Shown: positions 1 to 8,639 of the stretch, in pieces | Position numbering within the stretch: position 1 is the stretch's first letter | Layout: each line of letters opens with the position of its first letter | Assembly: GCA_024225445.1 (NCBI GenBank) | Contig: JAAEMP010000135.1 | Location: 1-62,487 of the forward strand | Direction: 5' to 3' | Length of the DNA stretch: 62,487 nt | From: Hyphomicrobiales bacterium | GTDB lineage: Bacteria; Pseudomonadota; Alphaproteobacteria; Rhizobiales; Rhizobiaceae | The notes under the pieces: model-generated | The model's input: the letters and a program-made list of their open reading frames with translations, nothing else | What the model was told of the DNA's origin: nothing | Databases searched by the model: none | Made by a program: the position numbers and the translations under genes

Positions 1-1166
1 TCAAGCTGAAAGGAAATTTCGTCCTTGATGTTCCAGGGCAGGATAACAACATAATCCGGCTTTTCCTGCCTGATTTTTTCCTCTGAAACAATCGGTATTC
101 GGCTTCCCGGCATGAAACGACCGGCTTTGTGCGGATTCCTGTCTACTACAAAAGACACCAAATCCGGTCTAATGCCGGCAAAATTCATTAGTGTATTGCC
201 TTTGGCTGCAGCTCCATATGCGGCCACCTTCTTCTTTGCCGCCTTTGCCTCCAGCAGAAATTCAACAAACTCGTCTTTGATACTTTCCGCCTTTTGCTGA
301 AATCCACCATAAAATCCATGAGTCAACATTCCCGCTTGCTTTTCGCGCGCCAACACTTCGTCTGACATGCCGGTGTATTTATGCCGGCCCGTATCAGATT
401 TCTGGGCAAATACGCGCAAACTGCCACCATGGGTTCCAATCTGCTCGACATCAAAAATCGACATGCCATTTGCCCGAAAAATCCTGTCGACCGCACTCAG
501 GCTGAGATAGGAAAAATGTTCATGATAAATTGTATCAAACTGGTTTTGCTGCACCAGATTCAACAAATGTGGAAATTCGAATGTTGCAATGCCCTGATCT
601 TTCAATAAATCACGAAAACCTGAAACAAAATCATTAATATCGGGCACATGTGCCAAAACATTATTAGCTGCCATCAGGTCGGCGCTGTAACCGGAGTCTT
701 TCAGTTTTTGGGCAAGATCCACACCAAAAAACTCAACGATTGTCTCAATGCCAATAGCCTGTGCCGCCTCAGCACAGGCCAGTGTTGGCTCCACCCCCAA
801 ACAAGGCACACCGCTGGATTGGAAATTCCTGAGCAGATAGCCGTCATTCGATGCAATTTCCACAACCATTGATGAAGTCGTAATATCAAATCTCTTTGTC
901 ATTGCCGCAGAATAATTTTGCGCATGATCAAGCCACGACGGGGACATGGAACTGAAATAGGCATAGTCCGGCGAAAAAAAAGTTTCCTTTTCTGCAAAAT
1001 CTTCCGTCTGCACCAGCCAGCATTGATCGCAGTATTTGACGCGAAGCGGATACCAGATCTCCGGTTTTGAAAGCATGTCCGTGGTCAGATAGGCATTTGA
1101 AGGCGGAGCACTACCCAGATTGACAAAATCATGGACCAGTGGTTTTTTACAATGGCGACAATTCAA
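1..1166 (-). CDS. C-methyltransferase-type SAM-dependent methyltransferase (partial, runs off left edge)
   Basis: 388 residues are visible and the frame is still open at base 1, so only a short C-terminal tail is likely missing (family members are about 400-410 aa). The N-terminus has two Cys pairs, C3-x2-C6 and C46-x2-C49, the zinc-binding module of nucleotide-sugar C-methyltransferases. The SAM-binding glycine-rich loop is VEIASNDGY near residue 102-110, and a C-terminal domain contains AAYGAAAKGNT. I place the start at a TTG (1166-1164) that overlaps the TGA of the upstream epimerase, because it gives MNCRHC directly before the zinc motif and no ATG is available. Family knowledge: these enzymes add a branch methyl to 3-keto or 4-keto deoxysugar nucleotides such as TDP-mycarose precursors. 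Last visible gene of the rfbF-rfbG-epimerase operon, so the inferred product is a C-methylated CDP-deoxysugar. The exact carbon methylated is unknown. Confidence 0.85.
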   Translation of the reverse strand, partial: MNCRHCKKPLVHDFVNLGSAPPSNAYLTTDMLSKPEIWYPLRVKYCDQCWLVQTEDFAEKETFFSPDYAYFSSMSPSWLDHAQNYSAAMTKRFDITTSSMVVEIASNDGYLLRNFQSSGVPCLGVEPTLACAEAAQAIGIETIVEFFGVDLAQKLKDSGYSADLMAANNVLAHVPDINDFVSGFRDLLKDQGIATFEFPHLLNLVQQNQFDTIYHEHFSYLSLSAVDRIFRANGMSIFDVEQIGTHGGSLRVFAQKSDTGRHKYTGMSDEVLAREKQAGMLTHGFYGGFQQKAESIKDEFVEFLLEAKAAKKKVAAYGAAAKGNTLMNFAGIRPDLVSFVVDRNPHKAGRFMPGSRIPIVSEEKIRQEKPDYVVILPWNIKDEISFQL

Positions 1167-1720
1167 CCTACCATACTCACAAATTCACGAACCGAACCAA
1201 GTTTTTGATCACGGTCCGAAAGTTCCGTTATTTCAAGTGGCCACTTTATTGCAAGTTCGCCATCCTGCGGGTGGAACCCATCCTCGAATTCCGGATGATA
1301 GGCGCGGTTATGAAAATACAGCATTTCAACATCTTCCGTAAGGGTTTGGAAGCCATGGGCAAATCCTTCCGGAATATAGAAACTACGCCAGTTTTCACCC
1401 GATAGTTCACAGCTTTCCCAGTTCAGAAATGTTGGCGATTCAGGCCGCAAATCAACAGCTATATCGAAAATTTTCCCCCTCAGACAGTTAACAATCTTTA
1501 TCTCCGCATAAGGTGCCTTTTGGAAATGTAACCCACGAACGGTGCCTTTTTTTTGCGTCAAAGTGTGATTGATTTGTACGATATTATCTCCCCATCCCAG
1601 TTGTTCAAATTCGTCCTCACAAAACAATCGGGAAAAATGCCCTCGGGCATCTTCCAGTTTGGTTTTGTGAATTACTTTCAAACCGGCCATTGGCGTATCT
1701 TCAAAACTGAAATGTACCAT
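1163..1720 (-). CDS. dTDP-4-dehydrorhamnose 3,5-epimerase-like sugar epimerase
   Basis: 185 aa, the normal size for the RmlC/RfbC cupin family. Visible family motifs are ARGHFSR near residue 25, VRGLHFQ at 61-67 with the likely catalytic His65, IFDIAVDLR near 85 and YIPEGFAHGF near 115-124. Family role: epimerises C3 and/or C5 of a 4-keto-6-deoxy sugar nucleotide in the cytoplasm. Because it sits 2 bp after an rfbG-type CDP-glucose dehydratase and overlaps a C-methyltransferase, the substrate here is probably a CDP-linked rather than dTDP-linked sugar; that is inference from context. The usual tyrosine-rich stretch after the IPEGFAHGF motif is divergent (LYFHNRAYHPE), so single epimerisation is possible. 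No rmlA, rmlB or rmlD lies in the window. Confidence 0.85.
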   Translation of the reverse strand: MVHFSFEDTPMAGLKVIHKTKLEDARGHFSRLFCEDEFEQLGWGDNIVQINHTLTQKKGTVRGLHFQKAPYAEIKIVNCLRGKIFDIAVDLRPESPTFLNWESCELSGENWRSFYIPEGFAHGFQTLTEDVEMLYFHNRAYHPEFEDGFHPQDGELAIKWPLEITELSDRDQKLGSVREFVSMVG

Positions 1721-1722
1721 GG

Positions 1723-2781
1723 CTATTCATCCTGCCCCAGATATGAGGCGATTTGATCATTACAGACTTGCAACATGTCTGACCCGGCTCGACAGGCCAG
1801 ATGCCATTCGGCGGTTTTTTGCAGTGCGGTGCCAACGTCCCATTTTGGTTTCCAGCCCAACTGCATTTTTGCCTTGCTGCTGTCTAGCTTTAACAATTTC
1901 GCCTCGTGAAAAACGTGCTCTTTGGTATTAATACCGGTTTTGGAACTCAAACAGGTGTGCAATTGCTCGGCAATCCACTTTACTGTTCTTACATCTTCCT
2001 CGGATGGGCCAAAATTCCAGGCGCCTTCATACTGTTTGCGATCACTACTGAGTTTCTCTGCCAAAATCAGGTATCCTGCAACAGGTTCAAGCACATGCTG
2101 CCATGGACGGATAGCCACAGGATTTCTTATTTCCAGTGTCTTGTTGTTATCATGGGCACTTAAGATATCGGGTACCAAACGGTTTTCAGCCCAGTCGCCT
2201 CCTCCGATAACATTTCCGGCTCGTGCACTGGCGAGTTTTATCCCTGTATCTGCCAGAAATGAGTTTCGGTAAGCTGCAGTGACAAGTTCCGAACAGCCTT
2301 TGCTGCTTGAATATGGATCGTAGCCACCCATCGGTTCATTTTCCCGGTAAGACCACAACCATTCCCTGTTTTCGTAACATTTGTCACTGGTGACATTTAT
2401 CACAGCGCATTCGCCGTCAAGCTGCCTTGCTGATTCCAACAGGTTCACTGTGCCCATGATATTGGTTGCATAAGTTCCCACAGGATCATCATATGATGTA
2501 TGGACGAGCGATTGGGCCGCAAAATGCAATATCACTTCCGGGTTTATAGCGCGAACCACCGCGGATATCTCGTCGTAATCACGGATATCTGCAATGTTTG
2601 AGCTTTTGATACGTGATTGAACATTAGCAACCTCAAACAATGATGGGGTTGTTGGAGGATTCAGCGAGAACCCGTGCACCTGTGCGCCAAATCCACTTAG
2701 CATCAACGAAGCCCAGCTCCCCTTGAAGCCGGTATGTCCCGTAACCAAGACGCGTTTGTCCTGCCAAAATGCCCGGTTCAT
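1723..2781 (-). CDS. rfbG: CDP-glucose 4,6-dehydratase
   Basis: Extended short-chain dehydrogenase/reductase that converts CDP-glucose to CDP-4-keto-6-deoxyglucose using bound NAD. Starting at residue 1, MNRAFW is followed by the NAD-binding loop TGHTGFKG at 14-21, a signature of this family, then TSDKCYEN at 131-138 and the catalytic Y157-x3-K161. 352 aa matches the family (about 355-360). The frame stays open to 2817, but I choose the ATG at 2781 because it forms an ATGA overlap with the stop of rfbF and gives the usual N-terminus ending shortly before the Rossmann strand. The rfbF-rfbG pair commits glucose-1-phosphate to the CDP-deoxysugar pathway. Confidence 0.92.
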   Translation of the reverse strand: MNRAFWQDKRVLVTGHTGFKGSWASLMLSGFGAQVHGFSLNPPTTPSLFEVANVQSRIKSSNIADIRDYDEISAVVRAINPEVILHFAAQSLVHTSYDDPVGTYATNIMGTVNLLESARQLDGECAVINVTSDKCYENREWLWSYRENEPMGGYDPYSSSKGCSELVTAAYRNSFLADTGIKLASARAGNVIGGGDWAENRLVPDILSAHDNNKTLEIRNPVAIRPWQHVLEPVAGYLILAEKLSSDRKQYEGAWNFGPSEEDVRTVKWIAEQLHTCLSSKTGINTKEHVFHEAKLLKLDSSKAKMQLGWKPKWDVGTALQKTAEWHLACRAGSDMLQVCNDQIASYLGQDE

Positions 2782-3551
2782 TTCCAGACTTTCCATGGTG
2801 CCTTGCTGGATGACCATTGGTCTTCCAGAAAATTCTTGTCCCTGAGTGTATCCATGGGATGCCAGAAGCCTTTATGAAAAAATGCCCGCAGTTGATCATC
2901 TTTCGCCAGATTTGCCAGGGGTTGGTCCTCCCAGGACATTGAATCATTGTCTATGTAACCGATTACCTCCGGTGACAAAATAAAGAACCCGCCATTGATC
3001 CAGCCGCCATCTCCCCCGGGTTTTTCGATAAAACCGCGAACCCTGGTTTCATCCAGCTCCAGGGCACCATAACGGCCCGGGGGCTGCACTGCGGCAATTG
3101 TAGCCAGCTTTCCGTGTTCCGTGTGGAATTTGATCTGCGTTGTAATATCCATGTCCGAAACACCGTCTCCATAAGTGAAGCAAAATGCCTCTTCTTCCTT
3201 TAGATAATCAGACACCCGTTTCAACCGCCCGCCGGTCATGGAATGTTTCCCGGTATCAACAAGCGTTACTTTCCAGGGTTCGGCATTTCGTCGGTGAACC
3301 TCGATATCATTATTTTGAATATCAATTGTGATATCTGACTGGTGCACAAAATAGTTCAGGAAATATTCCTTGATCATATAGCTCTTGTAGCCGCAGCATA
3401 TGATAAAATCATTGATACCATGGGCAGAATATATTTTCAGAATATGCCAGAGGATCGGTTTGCCGCCAATCTCAATCATCGGCTTAGGCCTAACGTGGGT
3501 TTCCTCACTAATCCGCGTACCCAACCCTCCTGCCAAAACAACTGCTTTCAT
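2778..3551 (-). CDS. rfbF: glucose-1-phosphate cytidylyltransferase
   Basis: 257 aa, full family length. Transfers CMP from CTP to alpha-D-glucose-1-phosphate, giving CDP-glucose. The nucleotidyltransferase signature LAGGLGTR is at residues 6-13, followed by the family-specific segment [17 protein letters not shown], then GDGVSD in the middle of the protein, which supplies the acidic metal-binding residues. Length and the RPKPM stretch separate it from RmlA. First gene of a tight minus-strand operon (ATGA overlap with rfbG). An AGG sits directly before the ATG rather than at ideal distance, so translation may be modest. The promoter should lie in the AT-rich gap before 3600, but I could not assign boxes. 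Confidence 0.93.
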   Translation of the reverse strand: MKAVVLAGGLGTRISEETHVRPKPMIEIGGKPILWHILKIYSAHGINDFIICCGYKSYMIKEYFLNYFVHQSDITIDIQNNDIEVHRRNAEPWKVTLVDTGKHSMTGGRLKRVSDYLKEEEAFCFTYGDGVSDMDITTQIKFHTEHGKLATIAAVQPPGRYGALELDETRVRGFIEKPGGDGGWINGGFFILSPEVIGYIDNDSMSWEDQPLANLAKDDQLRAFFHKGFWHPMDTLRDKNFLEDQWSSSKAPWKVWK

Positions 3552-3773
3552 CCTTGGAACTACCCGGTTTGTCGTTGCTGTAATATACTACCAAATCTAT
3601 AAGCATTTTTAACTGACAACACAATTTAACTTTGCTCTGTTAGTGTCCAACCCGATTTTATCGATGGATCAGCTTTTTTCCGGAAAAAAGATAAACAGCC
3701 GGCAACAAGGGGATTATTAAAATACTGACAAACCAAACCAGTAACTTGGTTTGAATATTTCCCTAAAAAATAT

Positions 3774-4169
3774 TCAACAGCGCAGATCCCGCATCACATG
3801 ATTTGGTCCATGATGTCCGTCAATGAATATGAAATCAAAGCAATCCCCGTTTTCTAACGCCTTTGCACATAATGGCCAGCTGTAACCTTCGCGAATTTCA
3901 GCCAGTTCTTCGCCCAACCCGGCCTCAAACAAATTTCTCCTTATAGTCTCCAACTGATTTGGAAACTAGGTAAATGGATCAACCACCACAAACTTTGGTC
4001 ACGGGCTTTCACAACAAAGCAAAAGTTCACGCAATGTCCCCCCGGCAGCAGTGCCGATTTCCAGATGACTGCCACGCATCCGGTTTTTGTCAATCTGAAG
4101 TCTGATGGAGCCAAGCTCTTCCCGATATAACTCCGGTGACAAATCAATCGCGGATTTGCGGATATTCAT
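3774..4169 (-). pseudogene. Decayed class I SAM methyltransferase (Methyltransf_24-like)
   Basis: Reading from the ATG at 4169, the frame gives a methyltransferase-like start ending in the motif GSHLEIGTAAGGTLRELLL, then stops at a TGA. The homologous continuation, PKFVVVDPFT, then an in-frame TAG, then about 55 residues with DFIFIDGHHGPNHVMRDL, lies in another frame directly after. So there is one frameshift plus one nonsense codon, and the C-terminal third of the fold is missing because a TGA follows at 3774. Family knowledge: the IGTAAGGT loop binds SAM and FIDGHH is the later acidic strand of this family. The coding signal is clear, so this is a recently broken gene rather than chance. 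Confidence 0.75.
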
Positions 4170-4198
4170 TTCAGTTGTTCCAGTTTTTGCACCGCAAC

Positions 4199-4327
4199 AT
4201 ATAGCAGAACACCTGTAAAATGATCATGCAATCAGGAGCGAAAAGCGACCGGCGCCGGTGCGCCGCCCTGCGGAGGCCGGGCGTAAGCCCGAATAGCCGT
4301 GAGCAAAAAAAAGGCGTTCTGCTATAT
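4199..4327. mobile_element. MITE-like element A, copy 1
   Basis: 129 bp bounded by 16-bp terminal inverted repeats (ATATAGCAGAACACCT on the left and its complement with one mismatch at 4312-4327). The ends carry TA, as in Tc1/mariner-type target sites. A second copy is at 57069-57218, over 50 kb away, with nearly identical interior (TGATCATGCAATCAGGAGC, GCGACCGGCGCCGGTG, then GGCCGGGCGTAAGCCC). The interior has GC-rich hairpins and no meaningful ORF. It lies between the decayed methyltransferase and a glycosyltransferase gene that reads toward it; the hairpin plus run of eight A/T could also stop transcription. Confidence 0.8.
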
Positions 4328-4376
4328 GTAATAATTTATATCAGGTCATTCCGAAATACGGTTCCCATATCATCAC

Positions 4377-5489
4377 TCAGTGTGTTTTTGGTTTACCAAC
4401 CCTTAGCAAGCCACAATCAATAAAAGATTTCGGCCCGCAAAAACGTCTGGATATATCGCAATAAGGGGACAGTTCAAACTGATCAGGTTCATCCAGTATC
4501 TTTTTATATATGACACTGCCACCGGCATGCTGACCACGTTTCACAACATATTCAACTCCGCCGATACCGTTGGTAAAATTGAAATGGAGAAATGCACCGG
4601 TAGTTGCAGCCAACTTCAATCTTCTTGATACGGCATGTGGCCCCCCTGGCAATTTCATCCCCTTTTCCCATTTGACCAAACCAATTTTGGTCATTGAAAA
4701 CGGATTGGCGCCAAATCGTTTTTTAGTCAGTTGTCGTGTGACTGAATTCTCGATACTTTGAAAGAAATTTGGATCCAAAGGGCGTTCAAAATGTGCAAAT
4801 TTGCGTAGTAACCAAGCGGCTATGATTGATGTCGAATGGCTTTCACTAAAAAATAATCGGTCACGTACTCCACCATACGCACATATAGGTGGCGTCGGAA
4901 ATCGTTTGAGAAATCGCTTCGCTGGCGGCAATAGACGATAACTGAACGCGGGATCAGAAGGGCTGTCAAAAAAAGGAAAGGCTTCTTTCAGATTCCCGCC
5001 ACTGAATCGATGATCTTTAAGTGGTTCGTCTGCATACATATCAACCATTACCGTAAAAAGAGCTTGTGCTCCTTCGGTTTCAAGTTGCCCGGTAAAAACC
5101 TGAATATCCCAATTCTCCATATTCGGATAAACCAGATGTTCATCAACATCAGGAAGCAAAACCCATTGTTGGTCAGCTACTTTGTCAAGCAAGTCACATC
5201 GCCAGGATATTTTATCTTTGCTATAACTTGATCCGGATTTTGGTTTGTAGACAGTAACATCATCTTGCCCGGCAAGAATTTCCGGTGTCTTGTCGGTGGA
5301 ATGATCATCAACAATGATAAAATGCTTGACACCTATCGAACGGTAGTGTTCCAGGAACTGCAGCAATATGTGAGCTTCATTGTGACAAAGGGCAAAACAT
5401 AAAATATCACTGGAATTTGGTGACGAGCGTTTTTCACAAATTAGCAGTTCCGTACTATCTGGCGGCCTGATTATTCTCCGGGTATTCAT
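4377..5489 (-). CDS. Glycosyltransferase family 2-like protein (Glyco_tranf_2_4 type)
   Basis: 370 aa with a GT-A nucleotide-sugar fold at the N-terminus. The first strand and helix are ALCHNEAHILLQFLEHYRS (around residues 33-51), followed by HFIIVDDHSTDKT; the metal-binding DxD is LLPDVDEHL near 112. No transmembrane helix is visible, so it should act on the cytoplasmic face. Family members transfer sugars to LPS core, exopolysaccharide or other acceptors; the donor cannot be read from sequence. It stands alone between two MITE-like elements with no close operon partner. The C-terminal half contains basic and aromatic patches but no second catalytic domain. Confidence 0.8.
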   Translation of the reverse strand: MNTRRIIRPPDSTELLICEKRSSPNSSDILCFALCHNEAHILLQFLEHYRSIGVKHFIIVDDHSTDKTPEILAGQDDVTVYKPKSGSSYSKDKISWRCDLLDKVADQQWVLLPDVDEHLVYPNMENWDIQVFTGQLETEGAQALFTVMVDMYADEPLKDHRFSGGNLKEAFPFFDSPSDPAFSYRLLPPAKRFLKRFPTPPICAYGGVRDRLFFSESHSTSIIAAWLLRKFAHFERPLDPNFFQSIENSVTRQLTKKRFGANPFSMTKIGLVKWEKGMKLPGGPHAVSRRLKLAATTGAFLHFNFTNGIGGVEYVVKRGQHAGGSVIYKKILDEPDQFELSPYCDISRRFCGPKSFIDCGLLRVGKPKTH

Positions 5490-6048
5490 TAAATTTGTCA
5501 GTTTCCATCAATTTGCATATTATCAACGAAATACGTCAAAATCCAATTCTAAACAACAGTATAATCGACGGTACAATTTGCAGGCTTGAGTTAACTCTAC
5601 CTGTCGTCGGGCTTTCCAGAGAAGTTTGTCAAAATATCGATTGCTCAGCACCAAATCTTCCACCGACAAGCGATGCAATTAACAATTACGCAGATGCCTG
5701 TCAAAATTCTACTATCATTCTCCCGAATTGGGTTTCCCGCTTAACCATTATCGACTTGGGCAAAAATCTGGAAAGCCAATCGCTCTTCGTTTGCGCCCGA
5801 GGTTTGGCTGGAACCAAAATATGGACAATTATCGCACTACAGGATAAAATTTGAACGCATTTCGGGAATATTCGGACAAATATGTGAAGAAGATATTCAC
5901 CAGCAAATAAAACCCACACAGCCATCATCGACTTTCCGATAGGGCTGTCGATGCCAATGACAACCTTGTGGTTTGGATCAACTGTATGATAGATTTGCTA
6001 CTACTGTACTTCCCGCCTCATATTATTTGATCAAACCAATAGTTGTGT
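5490..6048. other. Gene-free stretch with possible decayed coding sequence
   Basis: No intact gene is supported here. On the plus strand one frame reads a coding-like peptide from about 5686 (including SPELGFPLNHYRLGQKSGK and then RPRFGWNQNMDNYRTTG), meets TAA at about 5811, and continues in the same frame as NLNAFREYSDKYVKKIF before the next stop. More stops lie upstream in that frame. This looks like an old pseudogene, but I do not recognise the family. Confidence 0.3.
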
Positions 6049-6195
6049 TAGGGTCAGGACTCATTAATAAGCGCCATTCTGCGGCGCTGACTTTATTTCT
6101 GGAAAGGCGTAAACTCGCAGGAAGTCGTTTTACTTTCAAGGGGTTACAACGTATCCAGAAGCAAAATCAGTGCCGCCCAATGAGTCCTGACCCTA
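6049..6195. mobile_element. MITE-like element B
   Basis: 147 bp bounded by perfect 17-bp terminal inverted repeats, TAGGGTCAGGACTCATT at 6049-6065 and its exact complement at 6179-6195. The interior has no ORF with a known family. Short size, perfect repeats and absence of a transposase fit a non-autonomous element mobilised in trans. No second copy occurs in this window. It lies about 50 bp upstream of lpcC and could affect that gene's promoter. Confidence 0.75.
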
Positions 6196-6247
6196 GTCAT
6201 CAACGCCAAATCCCGCTACTGTTAGCCAGAAAAATCAACATTCACCA

Positions 6248-7306
6248 ATGCTCCCTTCAAATCCAGAAATCGAGATTATCGCTCCAAATCTTAACCGACG
6301 CCTCTCGGGTGTCACTTCAACAATTGTTCGCCTGGTTCCAGTGCAGGCGCGAAGCGTTGGTATTGTATCATTTGGTGTCGGATTGCCGGACTTCATACCG
6401 CAAATTTCATTTGCCCGTTTACTGAAACTCGGTTCCACGGACCTGGTCTCCGGCAAGCCCCGTATCTGGCATGCGCGACGCAATCTGGAAATGTTGCTTG
6501 GGCTGTTTCTCAAACACATCTTGCGCCATTCGTACAAACTTGTGTTTACTTCTGCTTCCCAGCGAAATCACACCGCCTACACAAAATTTCTGATCCGGAA
6601 AATGGATTATGTGATCGCCACCTCGGCGGCCACGGCAAAATATTTGGAGGTACCCAATTCTGTGATCTTGCACGGTATTCCTCTTGAGGATTTCTCACCG
6701 GTCGAAGATCTCACCTCGGCAAGACTTGCCAAAAAAGTTCCGGGAAAATTTGTTATTGGCTGTTTTGGTCGTATTCGAAAACAAAAGGGCACCGATGTTT
6801 TTGTTGATGCGATGATAGACTTGCTACCCAGACATCCTGAGGCAAGCGCAATTATTATGGGGCGGGCAACTGAATCCCACGCCAAATTCCTGCAGGAACT
6901 AAAACAAAAGGCTGCCGCAAATGGCCTGGCAGATCGCCTGTTATTCCCCGGTGAAGTCCCCGTTCATAAAATTGCCGAATGGTACAAACTTCTCTCATTA
7001 TTTGTCGCTCCCCAACGTTGGGAAGGGTTTGGTCTGACACCCCTTGAGGCCATGGGCTGTGCGGTGCCGGTCATAGCTACAAAAGTTGGCGCTTTTCCAG
7101 AGCTTGTTTGCGACGGAAAAAATGGAAAATTGATTGAGCCTGGCCATGTCAAACAGATGGTCGACGCCGCTGAAAAATATATCAACAACCCGCGATTGAC
7201 TTTGGAACACGGCGAAAATGCTCTAGCTCATGTGCATGAATTTTTTCCGATTGAACGCGAAGCAGAAGAAATTTTGAAGGTTTATAAGAAAGTACAAAAT
7301 GCATAA
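6248..7306 (+). CDS. lpcC: LPS core glycosyltransferase, LpcC-type mannosyltransferase (GT4)
   Basis: 352 aa, GT-B fold. The N-terminus IEIIAPNLNRRLSGVTSTI, then WHARRNLEMLLG, VFTSASQRNHTAYTKFLI and MDYVIATSAATAKYLEVP, are strongly characteristic of rhizobial LpcC, which adds mannose from GDP-mannose to the inner core Kdo. The C-terminal donor domain has IGCFGRIRKQKGTDVFVDA and the GT4 signature EGFGLTPLEAMGCAVPVIA near residue 258. It acts at the cytoplasmic side of the inner membrane. No good ribosome-binding site precedes the ATG. The 3' end and about 70 bp beyond it are duplicated at 9203-9370. GDP-mannose specificity is carried over from the family, not shown by the sequence. Confidence 0.8.
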   Translation: MLPSNPEIEIIAPNLNRRLSGVTSTIVRLVPVQARSVGIVSFGVGLPDFIPQISFARLLKLGSTDLVSGKPRIWHARRNLEMLLGLFLKHILRHSYKLVFTSASQRNHTAYTKFLIRKMDYVIATSAATAKYLEVPNSVILHGIPLEDFSPVEDLTSARLAKKVPGKFVIGCFGRIRKQKGTDVFVDAMIDLLPRHPEASAIIMGRATESHAKFLQELKQKAAANGLADRLLFPGEVPVHKIAEWYKLLSLFVAPQRWEGFGLTPLEAMGCAVPVIATKVGAFPELVCDGKNGKLIEPGHVKQMVDAAEKYINNPRLTLEHGENALAHVHEFFPIEREAEEILKVYKKVQNA

Positions 7307-7400
7307 TGAAGCGTTCTTGTACACCACAGTGAAATAAGATAACAACACGACATCGCCCACAGATATTTTTCGCCATGGACGGAAGAAATTGCCGGGCAAA

Positions 7401-7795
7401 TCACAATCCAGTTGGCGACAAATTAGTTAGAGCACTCTTGGAGGCAACAAGCAGAACACCATCTTTAATCCGCAAAATTTCAGGTTTTTCATCATCAAGC
7501 ACATCATGCATATAGCGAACGTTGACGAACATCTTTTCAAGTAAAACTCGTAGTTTTGCCAGTTTTTTCGCCGGGGCATATGCCAATAGAAAAGCCGTGA
7601 TGAACGACATCGGCTTTCCTGGATAATCCGGATCAACACCACTTTTTCCAAATGCGATTATCCACCAGCCCGAATAAATCACCAAAACCCCGATCACCAA
7701 TCTACCCAGTGTTTCCATGACCGGCGAAGTTCGGGCAGCCAGTTTGCAATATGGTCGTTGCGAATTTTCAGTGCATCAACCACACTATTCATCCG
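7401..7795 (-). pseudogene. Fragment of MsbA-type ABC exporter
   Basis: An open stretch from 7718 to 7401 reads METLGRLVIG, then FITAFLLAYAPAKKLAKL, then a linker LDDEKPEILRIKDG. This is the end of the transmembrane domain and the linker before the ATPase of MsbA-like lipid exporters. Upstream homology continues in the same frame as KLAARTSPV and, after a one-base shift, as RMNSVVDALKIRNDHIA. The rest of the membrane domain and the entire nucleotide-binding domain are absent. It is therefore a broken internal piece of a larger gene, left in the LPS island. Confidence 0.75.
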
Positions 7796-7910
7796 CCACA
7801 TAAAGAGGACAACCGATGTGCTACAAACATTAACCTGCAGCAGAGTTTGCAAATTACTGGAAACGCACTACAAATAGCAAAAATTTCTATCCACCATCCA
7901 GCAGGCCTCC

Positions 7911-8639
7911 ATGACCATTCGCGCCTATCGTGCCTATTTTCATTATCTCAGCGGTAATGCAAAATACTTTTTCATTCACATCCCTAAAAACGCTGGCGTC
8001 GCCATGCGTCATTCACCCCTGTTGCGCGGTAAAGTCATTGGCGCCGAGCCGGGTTTTCATGTTTCAAGGGCCTATACCCGCAATTTGGCAAGAGTGATGA
8101 AAGCGAATGGCGAACATCACGGATTTCACCACGCCCGCTATCGTGACATCCGACCATCGGTGTTAAAAGAACTACAGCCGGTAGCTATCATCCGAAATCC
8201 TTGGGCACGCGTTGTCTCACGTTACACGTTTTCACGCAAAGCAATTAAACTGGGCAATATTCCGTCAGACTACCGTGCGGATACTTTCGATGCTTTTCTC
8301 GAAGAACGCCACATATATGGCGGTAAGGATCTGTATTGGCACAGGGCGGTACGTGGCTGGTACCCTCAACTGGACTATGTCGTTAATGAGAGTGGAGAGA
8401 TAAGCGTAGACCTTCTGCGTCAGGAGCATCTAGGCGAAGAAACCATGGATTACTTCGGACTGGATGAACCAGTGGCCAAACGAAATACAAGCACAAACTT
8501 CCTGGAGAAATCCAGCTACCAGGATTATTACAACAAAAAAACGATCCAGATTGTTGCCGACTGGTATAAAGACGACATTGAGACGTTTGGCTTTGATTTT
8601 GATACCCCGGCACAAAAGAATACTCATTTTTGCAAATGA
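7911..8639 (+). CDS. Sulfotransferase family protein
   Basis: 242 aa, single-domain PAPS-dependent sulfotransferase (Sulfotransfer_2 type). The 5'-phosphosulfate loop is FIHIPKNAG at residues 21-29 and the 3'-phosphate binding strand is AIIRNPWARVVSRY starting near residue 91. The residue after the loop, usually Ser/Thr, is replaced (GVAMR), which is unusual. Likely modifies a sugar of the surface polysaccharide with sulfate; acceptor unknown. No signal peptide or membrane helix. Neighbours are the MsbA-like remnant and the LPS glycosyltransferases, so an envelope role is inferred. The ribosome-binding region is weak (CAGGCCTCC before the ATG). Confidence 0.8.
   Translation: MTIRAYRAYFHYLSGNAKYFFIHIPKNAGVAMRHSPLLRGKVIGAEPGFHVSRAYTRNLARVMKANGEHHGFHHARYRDIRPSVLKELQPVAIIRNPWARVVSRYTFSRKAIKLGNIPSDYRADTFDAFLEERHIYGGKDLYWHRAVRGWYPQLDYVVNESGEISVDLLRQEHLGEETMDYFGLDEPVAKRNTSTNFLEKSSYQDYYNKKTIQIVADWYKDDIETFGFDFDTPAQKNTHFCK

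Noticed and set aside
5495-5854. 119-codon open frame on the plus strand
   Set aside because: No start signal, no family, and another frame of the same DNA looks more gene-like.
5973-6425. 150-codon plus-strand frame
   Set aside because: It runs through the MITE-like element B and into lpcC out of frame; no family resemblance.
8430-8639. C-terminal part of the unrecognised minus-strand frame
   Set aside because: Entirely antisense to the sulfotransferase gene; most likely read-through after loss of the real stop.
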